From the NCBI GenBank assembly GCA_030180135.1, contig CM058237.1, forward strand, positions 36,973,126 through 37,037,125: a stretch of DNA of 64,000 bases, given 5' to 3'. The notes below the pieces were generated by a model. The model worked only from the letters and a program-made list of their open reading frames with translations. It did no database searches and was not told where the DNA came from. Source of the stretch: Orychophragmus violaceus (taxonomy: Eukaryota; Streptophyta; Magnoliopsida; Brassicales; Brassicaceae). Positions 10,142-22,591 of this stretch are shown one piece after another. Position 1 is the stretch's first letter. Each line of letters opens with the position of its first letter. The position numbers and the translations under genes are program-made.

Positions 10142-13100
10142 ATCTCCCACTTGTACTGGAATCTCTGTATTCATAATCCTTTTGTCTCAATATCTCGATT
10201 AGTCATAAGGCAAGATTAGTGTCATCCTTATAAAGCCTAATCTTGTTCATCGGACTCTGATTCGATACTGACAATCCAAACGACTCGGGACAGTCCGTTT
10301 GAGCATGGCCATGCATTTTCCAGTATTCAAATCTCCGATTGGCCTAGAGATATTCACTCCATTTATATTGGAGGGACAAATCCCGTCTTGTTCCATCACT
10401 GTAAACTACTCATTTCATAATGTACCCAAACAAGGTCCTTATAACTATCGCAGAACGACAGCGTTAGACAATGATCAAAGTGCATCAGTCCATGTGCAGT
10501 CACATGCATGCGAACTCAGGTCTAAGGACTATACTCTATAGTCGTAGTAAGAATCTCTTATGACACAGATATAAATATCCTGAAGAGTTCTTATAAGCGG
10601 GTCTTGTCCGGTCGTATGTTCCCCAACATACACCTATGTACTGACTTTGATGCCGCGCATCTATGACACACTGAGACTTTGTCATAAGTCACGTACCAAT
10701 CCAGTCTCACACGGTTGTTGGTGTTCCAATTTCAACAACCTTCGACTAGGGACATAATGATATAAGTCATTTATCAAATATAGGGTCTCATGATCAAGCT
10801 AAATGACTTTGATAACTCAAGATCAAGTCATTTACTTCGATGACCTATAAAATGGTTTATATCACTTTGGAACGATTATTTCATCACAGTTAAAATAATC
10901 TTGAAATAATAATTTCATTAAACATCTTAAATGTTATTTCAAGAACATATCCAATAACTAAATAAAGCCCTTTAATAACTCCCACTGAAATTAAGACTAC
11001 ATCTTAATTTCACTTATCCTTCAGCAACAGTCCGCGACTCGTGCTTAGGCCTAAGGAGTGGCTTCGTTAATAGATTAGCAACGTTCTCATTCGTTGAAAC
11101 TTGCTGATCTACTTAACATCTCTGTCATTTATCTCACGGAATAGGTTATACCTATCCTCAAGGTGTTTGGACCTCTGATGTGCAGCTAGTCTCATCTATG
11201 CTGGAAATCACATCAAGTTCAGTGACGAACTCTTCTTTCCAAACAACCTCTTTCGCCACTTCCCAAGCTGCGAAATGTTCAGCTTAAGTCATGGAGTCAG
11301 CAACAGTGCCTTGCACCGCCACATAGACACAAGATATAACCGGACTGTGATCGGAAATCATCTTTGTCTATTGGAAACTTGCCTTTCAGACTCTACCGAC
11401 TTGTAGCACCTCACTTTCTCCGTAAATCAAGAACTTATCCTAAGTATTTCTCTAATACTTTAGGACATTCTTTACGGCAATCCAGTGATTCTTTGCTGGA
11501 TTTGATTGGTCTTTACTTGTCTTGCTTAACATTAAAGCAACATTAAACAAGTACGTTTCATGGCATACATGATAGATCCAATTGCCGACGCATATGGAAA
11601 CTTATCCATGCATTTAAGCTCAGCAGTTATCGTAGGACACTGTGTCTTGCTTAACGTAATGCCATGTGACATTGGCATAAAACCCTTCTTGGAATGCTGA
11701 AAACGTGTTAGGACTTTGTCGGGATAAGAATCCTGACTTTGTCCTACCAGCTCTTTCGGATCTCTATCTTTAGATCCAAAATCCAAAAACATACGTGGCT
11801 TTACCCATGTCAATCATTAGAACCAACTCCCAAGCCAGTCCTTAACCGACTGCAACATTGGGACGTCTTTTCCGAGAATCAGTATGTCATCGACATACAA
11901 TATGAGAAATGCGATATCGCTCCCACCAATCTATTAGTAAACGCACAGTTCCAATTCGTTCCTGTTCAAGTCAAAACCTTGACTACTTCAACAGAACGAA
12001 GATTCCAACTCCGATATGTTTGCTTCCATCCATGAATGGATCGATGAAGCTAACTTACATAAAATGTAATTTTTCGGAGAGTTCGGGCTCACTATCGCTT
12101 CTTTGAATTTCGCAGATTCGTCGCTTTCAATGATCATCAGATCATGCGAACTTTCAATGATTATCAGGTTCAACTAATGACGAGAAATCACTCTCGGATT
12201 AGTAACTGATTCATTCATATCTGCGAACTTCAGGCTCCACAGGTGCATATTTCAATGATTATCAGGTTCAACTAATGACAAGAAATCACTCTCGGATTAG
12301 TAACTGATTCATTCATATCTGCGAACTTCAGGCTCCACAGGTGCAGATTTCAATGATTATCAGGTTCAACTAATGACAAGAAATCACTCTCGGATTAGTA
12401 ACTGATTCATTCATATATGCGAACTTCAGGCTCCACAGGTGCAGATTTCAATGATTATCAGGTTCAACTAATGACAAGAAATCACTCTCGGATTAGTAAC
12501 TGATTCATTCATATCTGCGAACTTCAGGCTCCACAGGTGTAGATTCTACAGAAATCTGTAAATCCATCCGTTGCTCTCCCTCAACAGGTTGAGCAGCCTC
12601 CTGTATGTCTCGAATTTCTTCGAGTTATACTTTTACTCCCACTGTTCTTCTTGGAAAGTAACTTCCCTTCTTAGAAAACAGAATGGACGTAAAGGTAACA
12701 AGCCTTAGTTTCCCTAGGACAACCAGCGAAGTAGCTCAACTACAAATGTTCAGTAAAGACGAATTTGGATCGATTCCAATCCACATTTACGTGGTGTCTT
12801 TCAACTGATATTGGTGGAACCTTTTTCAGCGTAAACTTAGATATTTCTAGAGCGTTATTCTTAAATAATATCATGGAAGATTCGTGTGACTCATCTTTAA
12901 TCATTTCTAATAAGATCTGATTCTTTCTCACAGAAAAACCTTCAGGTTTTCAGGAGAAATGAGCTGTGAAACGATTTCACACTCATTTAGATGATCACAC
13001 AATCAATGACTTAAGTATTCTTACTCGTGATTTAATCCAGAGTCTTAATACTTTTGTCATTCAGATCCTATACTTCATTCTGGAACTCTTTCGACCATGT

Positions 13101-13806
13101 CAAAGAATTCCGACTTGTGTCTCATCAAATGAACACAGTCACACTCACTGAAGTAATCAGTAGAGACAATGAAGTACAGGGAATTTTCTCTGGCATTACT
13201 GCTCATTGGGCCACATACATGAGTATGTTCCAGGTCCAATAAGCCTTTGGGCCTTTCTCTAGCTTGGCTAAGATAGGCCCTTTACCTTTTGGTCTAGTAA
13301 ACAGAATTCAAGTCTCATAAGATATTTTATCAAATGAGCCCAACAGTCCATGACTATGGGATTTCTGAATCCGACTTACTCTATGTGACCAAGAATTTAT
13401 GCCAAGAAAAATCAGGTTTAATTCATCAGATTTAAACCAATTCGGTATTTATGTTACATTTAGGCACTCTTTGGTTTAAGATATAAAACCCATTCCATGA
13501 ATAGGGTGCTACAATTAATATTTCATTAAGATCAAAAGAACAAAACTTGTCTTTTATCAAAATGAAAAACATTCAAATTCTTACAAGAAAATGAAAGACA
13601 ACTCTGCTTAAAGCAGGTACATTGTAGCAATTACTTAATACAAAACCAAGCCTAAAAGGGATCTATAAGTGAAAACCCTACGGCTGAGGCAGCATCCCAA
13701 GCTCCTTCCAGACATGTAGTTTCACTTGCCCTTCCTTCAAAGTTCTACTGTTGCCCAGGCTCTGCATATTTTTACAAATATCAGTGCCACAACCAGTATC
13801 CAATAC
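10142..13806 (-). pseudogene. Pol relic and 3' block, left arm
   Basis: RNase H relics lie near 11030-11350, RT relics at 11530-12100 (a frame at 11532-11813 retains KKGFMPMSHG and YASAIGSIMYAM), integrase relics at 12700-13250 and protease-proximal relics at 13500-13806. Stops and deletions are numerous and the same as in the right arm and the 36067-43254 copy, so pol decayed before the family spread. The 10142-10980 part is the shared 3' block with hairpin 10528-10542. Confidence 0.75.
12153..12544 (-). repeat. Four tandem 98-bp units in the pol relic
   Basis: Units begin TTCAATGATTATCAGG at 12153, 12251, 12349 and 12447 and are almost identical. The right arm has two units (20388-20583), the young copy one (about 40510-40600) and the first element one diverged unit (about 1735-1840). 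The two extra units explain 196 of the 205-base difference between arms. Confidence 0.9.
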
Positions 13807-14697
13807 CTATAAGGTAGAACTTGAAGTAATAACATGAATACCTGAGGAAGTAGTCGCATACATCAACTTCAACTCCTCATCATCTTCCATGAATTTAATG
13901 CAATCTCTCTTCCAATGCCCTGTCTCCTTACAGTAGCAGCACTTACCAACGTAAGAGGTATCTGACTCGGGCTCAGAAGACACACGCTTGCCATGATTCA
14001 AAATCTGGACAACTTTGTCTTCACCCTTGTCAGCATTAGGTTTAGTAAACCTACCCTTCTCATTCATGAGATTGTACAGGGTACTCTTCACGTTTGGCTC
14101 AACTGTCTTGAGCATATCATGCAGTTCAGTCAGCGTCTTCGTTAAGCCTTTCTTGATATAGTTCTTTCTGAACTTATCATAGCTTGACGGCAGTGACTGC
14201 AGAATGATTTCAGTTGCCAACTCTTGGCTAACTGGATAATCCAGTTTCCTCAGGTTATCAATGTAACCCATCATTTTACTGACATGAGGACTCACTGGAT
14301 TATCATTTGGTAGCTTGCAGCTAGTGAGAGACTTAACCAACCGGTATCTCTCCACTCTTATCTGCTCCTGAAATTTCAATTTCAGGCTGCTGATCATCTC
14401 TATTGGCGACTCCATGTTCTCATATTGCTTCCGCAAGTCTGAGTCCATGGTAGCCAATATCAGACCACGCACATCTACCGCATCATTATAATGCTTATTC
14501 CAAGCATCATATACTGCATGAGAAGCATTGGACCCGATCCTCACGGGGAGAGCTCTCTCAAGGACATAGTCCTTTCTCTCCTGTCTGAGAACTAGCCTCA
14601 GGTTCCGCGACCAAGTCAAGAAATTTGATCCGTTCAGCTTGTCCATCTTAAGGACAGACCGGATCGAGAAAGTGTTTTGATTGTTTATGCTAGTCAT
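13807..14697 (-). CDS. Non-autonomous copia gag, left arm
   Basis: This is an intact 296-residue gag (UBN2-like) with CCHC knuckle CCYCKETGHWKRDC near residues 255-268, starting MTSINNQNTFSIRSV. It differs from the right-arm copy at about three residues. It parallels the intact copia gag from the first residues (QNTFSIRS.L..DKLNGSNFL.WSRNLRLVLRQE) and stops just before the protease. The stop in STL* corresponds to the gag-protease junction, so this family encodes gag as a separate protein. A TTTTCAG acceptor lies directly upstream of the ATG (minus, 14700-14706). Confidence 0.85.
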   Translation of the reverse strand: MTSINNQNTFSIRSVLKMDKLNGSNFLTWSRNLRLVLRQERKDYVLERALPVRIGSNASHAVYDAWNKHYNDAVDVRGLILATMDSDLRKQYENMESPIEMISSLKLKFQEQIRVERYRLVKSLTSCKLPNDNPVSPHVSKMMGYIDNLRKLDYPVSQELATEIILQSLPSSYDKFRKNYIKKGLTKTLTELHDMLKTVEPNVKSTLYNLMNEKGRFTKPNADKGEDKVVQILNHGKRVSSEPESDTSYVGKCCYCKETGHWKRDCIKFMEDDEELKLMYATTSSGIHVITSSSTL

Positions 14698-16280
14698 AAC
14701 TGAAAATTAAGATAAAAGGATTTTAGTTAATATGTTCAATATGATTAATCTCGTATTATATTCAATATGATTAATCACGCATTATATTCAATAACATCAG
14801 TTACCCTCAATAGAATATAATGATTCCAAGATCCACATATAACTTAAGATTAAAGTGGGCCACTGGCCGTCACCCAACCTTAGCTTATATCGGTAAGCCC
14901 TATATCGGCTAATTATATCCGTAATATAACTCTTGGTTGTGAATCTGGGCCCGAGGCCCAATTCACTCTGATGTCTCAAGGCCCGGGACTCCCGATGGCC
15001 TAGTCAAGAAAACCAGACTATACAGTCATGTAATCATTAATGTCTGGGACTCCCAATGACATTTATGAATCACAAACCGTCTTATCCACGCAAAAGCAGA
15101 CACCCTCACACTGTAAGGCCATGAATACAATTGAATGGGCTTCGACAGCTGACATAGAATGGACAAGACATCCAACGCTTGATATTATTTGAGGTTCGTA
15201 GGTTTATTTAAAAATTCATTCCCAAAATAGAAGATTACTATTTCGGGAAACTTTCCATTTTTGGAAACCTACTATTTTTGGAAACTTTCTAAAATTGGAA
15301 ACTTTCTAAAAACGGAAACTTTCTAACTTTAGAAATTTCTTTAAAATCCAAAACCCGCAAATCTAGAAACTTCTATTTTAAGAAACTTTCTAATTTCAAA
15401 ATTTCGGAAACTTTAATTTAAAATCGACTTTATAATTTTATAAAATAAATTTTAAATTAATCTGAAGAAAGACTCAAATAATTGGCCCAATTGTTTTAAC
15501 TTCTTGGCCCGAGGCCCAAGAATTGGTCCATGTCCAAGACATGACCCAATTGTCCAGTTAAATGACATAACCGGTCTGGTTCATTAAAATTGGTCTAACC
15601 AAATTTTAATTACTACGATGACCATAATTGTCAACCGGTTATTTACTAAACCGAATTTTCTCAATTTATTTGGTCCAACCAAATCAAATTAGAAAATCCT
15701 GGTTTAGGCACTAAATCCAATAATTATTTCGACATTGGATTTCTTATCCCGGTTTAACCAGAACTTAATAAAATTATTAATTCTGTTTATTTAATCGCGA
15801 CGATTATAATTTTAATAAAAAATTTTAAACCGAGCCTTAAACCCAACCGTATCGATCGATGAACCAACCGCATCGATCGATTCATCAACCGCATCGATCG
15901 ATTCATCAATCGCATCGGTCGATGCTCTCAGCATCGATCGATGCGTTCACGCGTTGAGCAGGCTTGGCCGAGATATGCGAAATCCATGCGATCGTTCGAT
16001 CGATCCATGCGATTGCAGTCGATCTCTCGCGGTTGTATCGACCGATCCATGCGATCGTATCGATCGATCCATGCGATCACAGCCGATACTACTTTATGAA
16101 AATCGCATTCCAAATCAATATAGCTTGGATTTGCGATTTCAAGTGTGTTTAGGTTTCAATTCCTTGTTGCTTAAGTGATTTCTCTTATCAGTAGTTGATT
16201 CAAAACACTTCTTAAACAAGAAAACAATCCTAAACTTGAATCTAAACAAGAAAAACCAGAACCAATAGCTCTGATACCAC
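14698..16280 (-). other. Leader of the left arm with CGATCG array and primer site
   Basis: The primer site is at 16268-16279 (complement of TGGTATCAGAGC). A dense array of ATCGATCGAT-core words spans 15848-16085. AT-rich repeats of the GGAAACTTTCTAAAA type lie at 15240-15420. A transcript from the LTR would carry this leader unless it is spliced from the donor-like site near 16388 to 14700. The small open frames at 15928-16178 come from the motif array. Confidence 0.6.
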
Positions 16281-16657
16281 TGAAGGAATGTTTAGATGAA
16301 TCCTGATTCAATTCTCTGATTCAGATTATCCTAAACATGCGGATCTAGGTTCTCTTGAATAGAAACAATATTGATCTCACCTTATACCTGTTTGTGCAGC
16401 GGAAAGGGATGGTATGGTCAGAGATCAGAGAGCCACCAAGGGATGGATCCTCCAAAGGTTCACACACGCACACCAATCAGGAAGAGAGGCTGCTAGACCA
16501 CACGGGAATCGGCGCAGAGAGAGAGGAGGCTCGCGGCTGGCTCGGGTTAATCGCCTGAACTCGTTTACCGTACTTCTGATCAAGAGAACCTAGATCCGCA
16601 TGTTTAGGATAATCTGAATCAGAGAATTGAATCAGGATTCATCTAAACATTCCTTTA
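16281..16657. repeat. Head-to-head LTR fragments at the palindrome centre
   Basis: 16281 to about 16564 is the 3' part of the LTR on the minus strand, truncated within AACTCGT. About a dozen bases (TTACCGTACTTCT) match a more 5' LTR position, still minus. From about 16575 to 16657 the last 83 bp of the LTR run on the + strand up to the primer site at 16659-16670. The + copy therefore lacks its own promoter and donor here. Confidence 0.75.
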
Positions 16658-18232
16658 GTGGTATCAGAGCTATTGGTTCTGGTTATTCTTGTTTAGATTC
16701 AAGTTTAGGATTGTTTTCTTGTTTAAGAAGTGTTTTGAATCAACTACTGATAAGAGAAATCACTTAAGCAACAAGGAATTGAAACCTAAACACACTTGAA
16801 ATCGCAAATCCAAGCTATATTGATTTGGAATGCGATTTTCATAAAGTAGTATCGGCTGTGATCGCATGGATCGATCGATACGATCGCATGGATCGGTCGA
16901 TACAACCGCGAGAGATCGACTGCAATCGCATGGATCGATCGAACGATCGCATGGATTTCGCATATCTCGGCCAAGCCTGCTCAACGCGTGAACGCATCGA
17001 TCGATGCTGAGAGCATCGACCGATGCGATTGAAGAATCGATCGATGCGGTTGATGAATCGATCGATGCGATTGGTTCATCGATCGATACGGTTGGGTTTA
17101 AGACTCGGTTTAAAATTTTGATTAAAATTATTCGTCCTGGTTTAATAAACAGATTTAATAATTTTATTAAGTCTGGTTAAACCGGGATAAGAAATCCAAA
17201 GTCGAAAAATTGGATTTTGTGCCTAAACCAGGATTTTCTAATTTGATTTGGTTGGACCAAATAAATTGAGAAAATCCGGTTTAGTAAATAACCGGTTGAC
17301 AATTGTGGTCATCGTAGTAATTAAAATTTGGTTAGACCAATTTTAATGAACCAGACCGGTTATGTCATTTAATTGGACAATTGGGTCATGTCTTGGACAT
17401 GGACCAATTCTTGGGCCTCGGGCCAAGAAGTTAAAACAATTGGGCCAATTATTTGAGTCTTTTCTTCAGATTAATTTAAAATTTATTTTATAAAATTATA
17501 AAGTCGATTTTAAATTAAAGTTTCCGAAATTTTGAAATTAGAAAGTTTCTTAAATTAGAAGTTTCTAGATTTGCGGGTTTTGGATTTTAAAGAAATTTCT
17601 AAAGTTAGAAAGTTTCCGTTTTTAGAAAGTTTCCAATTTTAGAAAGTTTCCAAAAATAGTAGGTTTCCAAAAATGGAAAGTTTCCCGAAATAGTAATCTT
17701 CTATTTTGGGAATGAATTTTTAAATAAACCTACGAACCTCAAATAATATCAAGCGTTGGATGTCTTGTCCATTCTATGTCAGCTGTCGAAGCCCATTCAA
17801 TTGTATTCATGGCCTTACAGTGTGAGGGTGTCTGCTTTTGCGTGGATAAGACGGTTTGTGATTCATAAATGTCATTGGGAGTCCCAGACATTAATGATTA
17901 CATGACTGTATAGTCTGGTTTTCTTGACTAGGCCATCGGGAGTCCCGGGCCTTGAGACATCAGAGTGAATTGGGCCTCGGGCCCAGATTCACAACCAAGA
18001 GTTATATCACAGATATAATTAGCCGATATAGGGCTTACCGATATAAGCTAAGGTTGGGTGACGGCCAGTGGCCCACTTTAATCTTAGTTATATGTGGATC
18101 TTGGAATCATTATATTCTATTGAGGGTAACTGATGTTATTGAATATAATGCGTGATTAATCATATTAAGTATAATACAAGATTAATCATATTGAACATAT
18201 TAACTAAAATCCTTTTATCTTAATTTTCAGTT
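16658..18232 (+). other. Leader of the right arm
   Basis: This mirrors 14698-16280: primer site 16659-16670, CGATCG-core array 16856-17095, TTTCTAAA-type repeats 17490-17710, and an acceptor-like TTTTCAG ending at 18230 just before the gag ATG at 18233. Nothing else recognisable is coded. Confidence 0.6.
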
Positions 18233-19123
18233 ATGACTAGCACAAACAATCAAAACACTTTCTCGATCCGGTCTGTCCTTAAGATGGACAAGCTGAACGG
18301 ATCAAATTTCTTGACTTGGTCCCGGAACCTGAGGCTAGTTCTCAGACAGGAGAGAAAGGACTATGTCCTTGAGAGAGCTCTCCCCGTGAGGATCGGGTCC
18401 AATGCTTCTCATGCAGTATATGATGCTTGGAATAAGCATTATAATGATACAGTAGATGTGCGTGGTCTGATATTGGCTACCATGGACTCAGACTTGCGGA
18501 AGCAATATGAGAACATGGAGTCGCCAATAGAGATGATCAGCAGCCTGAAATTGAAATTTCAGGAGCAGATAAGAGTGGAGAGATACCGGTTGGTTAAGTC
18601 TCTCACTAGCTGCAAGCTACCAAATGATAATCCAGTGAGTCCTCATGTCAGTAAAATGATGGGTTACATTGATAACCTGAGGAAACTGGATTATCCAGTT
18701 AGCCAAGAGTTGGCAACTGAAATCATTCTGCAGTCACTGCCGTCAAGCTATGATAAGTTCAGAAAGAACTATATCAAGAAAGGCTTAACGAAGACGCTGA
18801 CTGAACTGCATGATATGCTCAAGACAGTTGAGCCAAACGTGAAGAGTACCCTGTACAATCTCATGAATGAGAAGGGTAGGTTTACTAAACCTAATGCTGA
18901 CAAGGGTGAAGACAAAGTTGTCCAGATTTTGAATCATGGCAAGCGTGTGTCTTCTGAGCCCGAGTCAGATACCTCTTACGTTGTTAAGTGCTGCTACTGT
19001 AAGGAGACAGGGCATTGGAAGAGAGATTGCATTAAATTCATGGAAGATGATGAGGAGTTGAAGTTGATGTATGCGACTACTTCCTCAGGTATTCATGTTA
19101 TTACTTCAAGTTCTACCTTATAG
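18233..19123 (+). CDS. Non-autonomous copia gag, right arm
   Basis: This 296-residue gag is the mirror image of the one at 13807-14697. It differs at about three positions (Ile to Thr near residue 4, Ala to Thr near residue 73, Gly to Val before the knuckle). The CCHC residues are kept (CCYCKETGHWKRDC). It could assemble with particles made by a related intact element; that role is inferred from the family. It ends with the same STL stop as the left arm. Confidence 0.85.
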   Translation: MTSTNNQNTFSIRSVLKMDKLNGSNFLTWSRNLRLVLRQERKDYVLERALPVRIGSNASHAVYDAWNKHYNDTVDVRGLILATMDSDLRKQYENMESPIEMISSLKLKFQEQIRVERYRLVKSLTSCKLPNDNPVSPHVSKMMGYIDNLRKLDYPVSQELATEIILQSLPSSYDKFRKNYIKKGLTKTLTELHDMLKTVEPNVKSTLYNLMNEKGRFTKPNADKGEDKVVQILNHGKRVSSEPESDTSYVVKCCYCKETGHWKRDCIKFMEDDEELKLMYATTSSGIHVITSSSTL

Positions 19124-22100
19124 GTATTGGATACTGGTTGTGGCACTGATATTTGTTATAATATGCAGAGCCTGGGCAACAGTAGAACTTTGAAGGAAGG
19201 GCAAGTGAAACTACATGTCTGGAAGGAGCTTGGGATGCTGCCTCAGCCGTAGGGTTTTCACTTATAGATCCCTTTTAGGCTTGGTTTTGTATTAAGTAAT
19301 TGCTACAATGTACCTGCTTTAAGCAGAGTTGTCTTTCATTTTCTTGTAAGAATTTGAATGTTTTTTCATTTTGATAAAAGACAAGTTTTGTTCTTTTGAT
19401 CTTAATGAAATATTAATTGTAGCACCCTATTCATGGAATGGGTTTTATATCTTAAACCAAAGAGTGCCTAAATGTAACATAAATACCGAATTGGTTTAAA
19501 TCTGATGAATTAAACCTGATTTTTCTTGGCATAAAGTCTTGGTCACATAGAAGTAAGTCGGATTCAGAAATCCCATAGTCATGGACTGTTGGGCTCATTT
19601 GATAAAATATCTTATGAGACTTGAATTCTGTTTACTAGACCAAAAGGTAAAGGGCCTATCTTAGCCGAGCTAGAGAAAGGCCCAAAGGCTTATTGGACCT
19701 AGAACATACTCATGTATGTGGCCCAATGAGCAGTAATGCCAGAGAAAATCTCCTGTACTTCATTGTCTCTACTGATTACTTCAGTGAGTGTGACTGTGTT
19801 CATTTGATGAGACACAAGTCGGAATTCTTTGACATGGTCGAAAGAGTTCCAGAATGAAGTATAGGATCTGAATGACAAAAGTGTTAAGACTCTGGATTAA
19901 ATCACGAGTGAGAATACTTAAGTCATTGATTGTGTGATCATCTAAATGAGTGTGAAATCGTTTCACAGCTCATTTCTCCTGAAAACCTGAAGGTTTTTCT
20001 GTGAGAAAGAATCAGATCTTATTAGAAATGATTAAAGATGATTCACACGAATCTTCCATGATATTATTTAAGAATAACGCTCTAGAAATATCTAAGTTTA
20101 CGCTGAAAAGGTTCCACCAATATCAGTTGAAAGACACCACGTAAATGTGGATTGGAATCGATCCAAATTCGTCTTTACTGAATATTTGTAGTTGAGCTAC
20201 TTCGCTGGTTGTCCTAGGGAAACTAAGGCTTGTTACTTTTACGTCCATTCTGTTTTCTAAGAAGGGAAGTTACTTTCCAAGAAGAACAGTGGGAGTAAAA
20301 GTATAACTCGAAGAAATTCGAGACATACAGGAGGCTGCTCAACCTGTTGAGGGAGAGCAACAGATGGATTTACAGATTTCTGTAGAATCTACACCTGTGG
20401 AGCCTGAAGTTCGCAGATATGAATGAATCAGTTACTAATCCGAGAGTGATTTCTTGTCATTAGTTGAACCTGATAATCATTGAAATCTGCACCTGTGGAG
20501 CCTGAAGTTCGCAGATATGAATGAATCAGTTACTAATCCGAGAGTGATTTCTCGTCATTAGTTGAACCTGATAATCATTGAAAGTTCGCATGATCTGATG
20601 ATCATTGAATGCGACGAATCTGCGAAATTCAAAGAAGCGAAAGTGAGCCCGGACTCCGAAAAATTACATTTTATGTAAGTTAGCTTCATCGATCCATTCA
20701 TGGATGGAAGCAAACATATCGGAGTTGGAATCTTCGTTCTGTTGAAGTAGTAAAGGTTTTGACTTGAACAGGAACGAAGCGGAACTGTGTGTTTACTAAT
20801 AGATTAGTGGGAGCGATATTGCATTTCTCATATTGTATGTCGATGACATACTGATTCTCGAAAATGACGTCCCAATGCTGCAGTCGGTTAAGGACTGGCT
20901 TGGGAGTTGGTTCTAATGATTGACATGGGTAAAGCCACGTATGTTTTTGGATTTTGGATCTAAAGATAGAGATCCGAAAGAGCTGGTAGGACAAAGTCAG
21001 GATTCTTATCCCGACAAAGTCCTAACACGTTTTCAGCATTCCAAGAAGGGTTTTATGCCAATGTCACATGGCATTACGTTAAGCAAGACACAGTGTCCTA
21101 CGATAACTGCTGAGCTTAAATGCATGGATAAGTTTCCATATGCGTCGGCAATTGGATCTATCATGTATGCCATGAAACGTACTTGTTTAATGTTGCTTTA
21201 ATGTTAAGCAAGACAAGTAAAGACCAATCAAATCCAGCAAAGAATCACTGGATTGCCGTAAAGAATTTCCTAAAGTATTAGAAAAATACTTAGGATAAGT
21301 TCTTGATTTACGGAGAAAGTGAGGTGCTACAAGTCGGTAGAGTCTGAAAGGCAAGTTTCCAATAGACAAAGATGATTTCCGATCACAGTCCGGTTATATC
21401 TTGTGTCTATGTGGCGGTGCAAGGCACTGTTGCTGACTCCATGACTTAAGCTGAACATTTCGCAGCTTGGGAAGTGGCGAAAGAGGTTGTTTGGAAAGAA
21501 GAGTTCGTCACTGAACTTGATGTGATTTCCAGCATAGATGAGACTAGCTGCACATCAGAGGTCCAAACACCTTGAGGATAGGTATAACCTATTCCGTGAG
21601 ATAAATGACAGAGATGTTAAGTAGATCAGCAAGTTTCAACGAATGAGAACGTTGCTAATCTATTAACGAAGCCACTCCTTAGGCCTAAGCACGAGTCGCG
21701 GACTGTTGCTGTAGGATAAGTGAAATTAAGATGTAGTCTTAATTTCAGTGGAAGTTATTAAAGGGCTTTATTTAGTTATTGGATATGTTCTTGAAATAAC
21801 ATTTAAGATGTTTAATGAAATTATTATTTCAAGATTATTTTAACTGTGATGAAATAATCGTTCCAAAGTGATATAAACCATTTTATAGGTCATCGAAGTA
21901 AATGACTTGATCTTGAGTTATCAAAGTCATTTAGCTTGATCATGAGACCCTATATTTGATAAATGACTTATATCATTATGTCCCTAGTCAAAGGTTGTTG
22001 AAATTGGAACACCAACAACCGTGTGAGACTGGATTGGTACGTGGCTTATGACAAAGTCTCAGTGTGTCATAGATGCGCGGCATCAAAGTCAGTACATAGG

Positions 22101-22591
22101 TGTATGTTGGGGAACATACGACCGGACGAGACCCGCTTATAAGAACTCTTCAGGATATTTATATCTGTGTCATAAGAGATTCTTACTACGACTATAGAGT
22201 ATAGTCCTTAGACCTGAGTTCGCATGCATGTGACTGCACATGGACTGATGCACTTTGATCATTGTCTAACGCTGTCGTTCTGCGATAGTTATAAGGACCT
22301 TGTTTGGGTACATTATGAAATGAGTAGTTTACAGTGATGGAACAAGACGGGATTTGTCCCTCCAATATAAATGGAGTGAATATCTCTAGGCCAATCGGAG
22401 ATTTGAATACTGGAAAATGCATGGCCATGCTCAAACGGACTGTCCCGAGTCGTTTGGATTGTCAGTATCGAATCAGAGTCCGATGAACAAGATTAGGCTT
22501 TATAAGGATGACACTAATCTTGCCTTATGACTAATCGAGATATTGAGACAAAAGGATTATGAATACAGAGATTCCAGTACAAGTGGGAGAT
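19124..22591 (+). pseudogene. Pol relic and 3' block, right arm
   Basis: The same decayed pol as in the left arm. A frame at 20920-21201 is residue-for-residue like 11532-11813, showing shared inactivating changes. Two 98-bp units lie at 20388-20583. The 3' block holds the hairpin at 22191-22205 and ends in the polypurine tract ACAAGTGGGAGAT before the LTR. Confidence 0.75.

Noticed and set aside
10299..10541. An 80-codon open frame (MSMAMHFPVFKS..) antisense to the copia in its 3' block, also at 22192-22434 and 42208-42450
   Set aside because: The copies are near-identical by recent descent, so an open frame carries little information. In the first element (3297-3500) it is altered in length and sequence, and in the intact copia it is disrupted. 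Not annotated as a gene.
14797..14979. Small frame MRHQSELGLGPRF.. repeated at 17952 and 38137
   Set aside because: It lies in the untranslated leader upstream of gag, varies in its end point between copies, and is explained by family copying.
15848..16085. A CRISPR-like array of repeats and spacers
   Set aside because: Repeat units are short, near-palindromic and irregularly spaced, in a plant retrotransposon leader without any cas gene.
15928..17010. Several 60-75-codon frames rich in RSID/DRSI repeats
   Set aside because: They arise from translating the CGATCG word array. Mirror copies occur because of the palindrome. No independent support.
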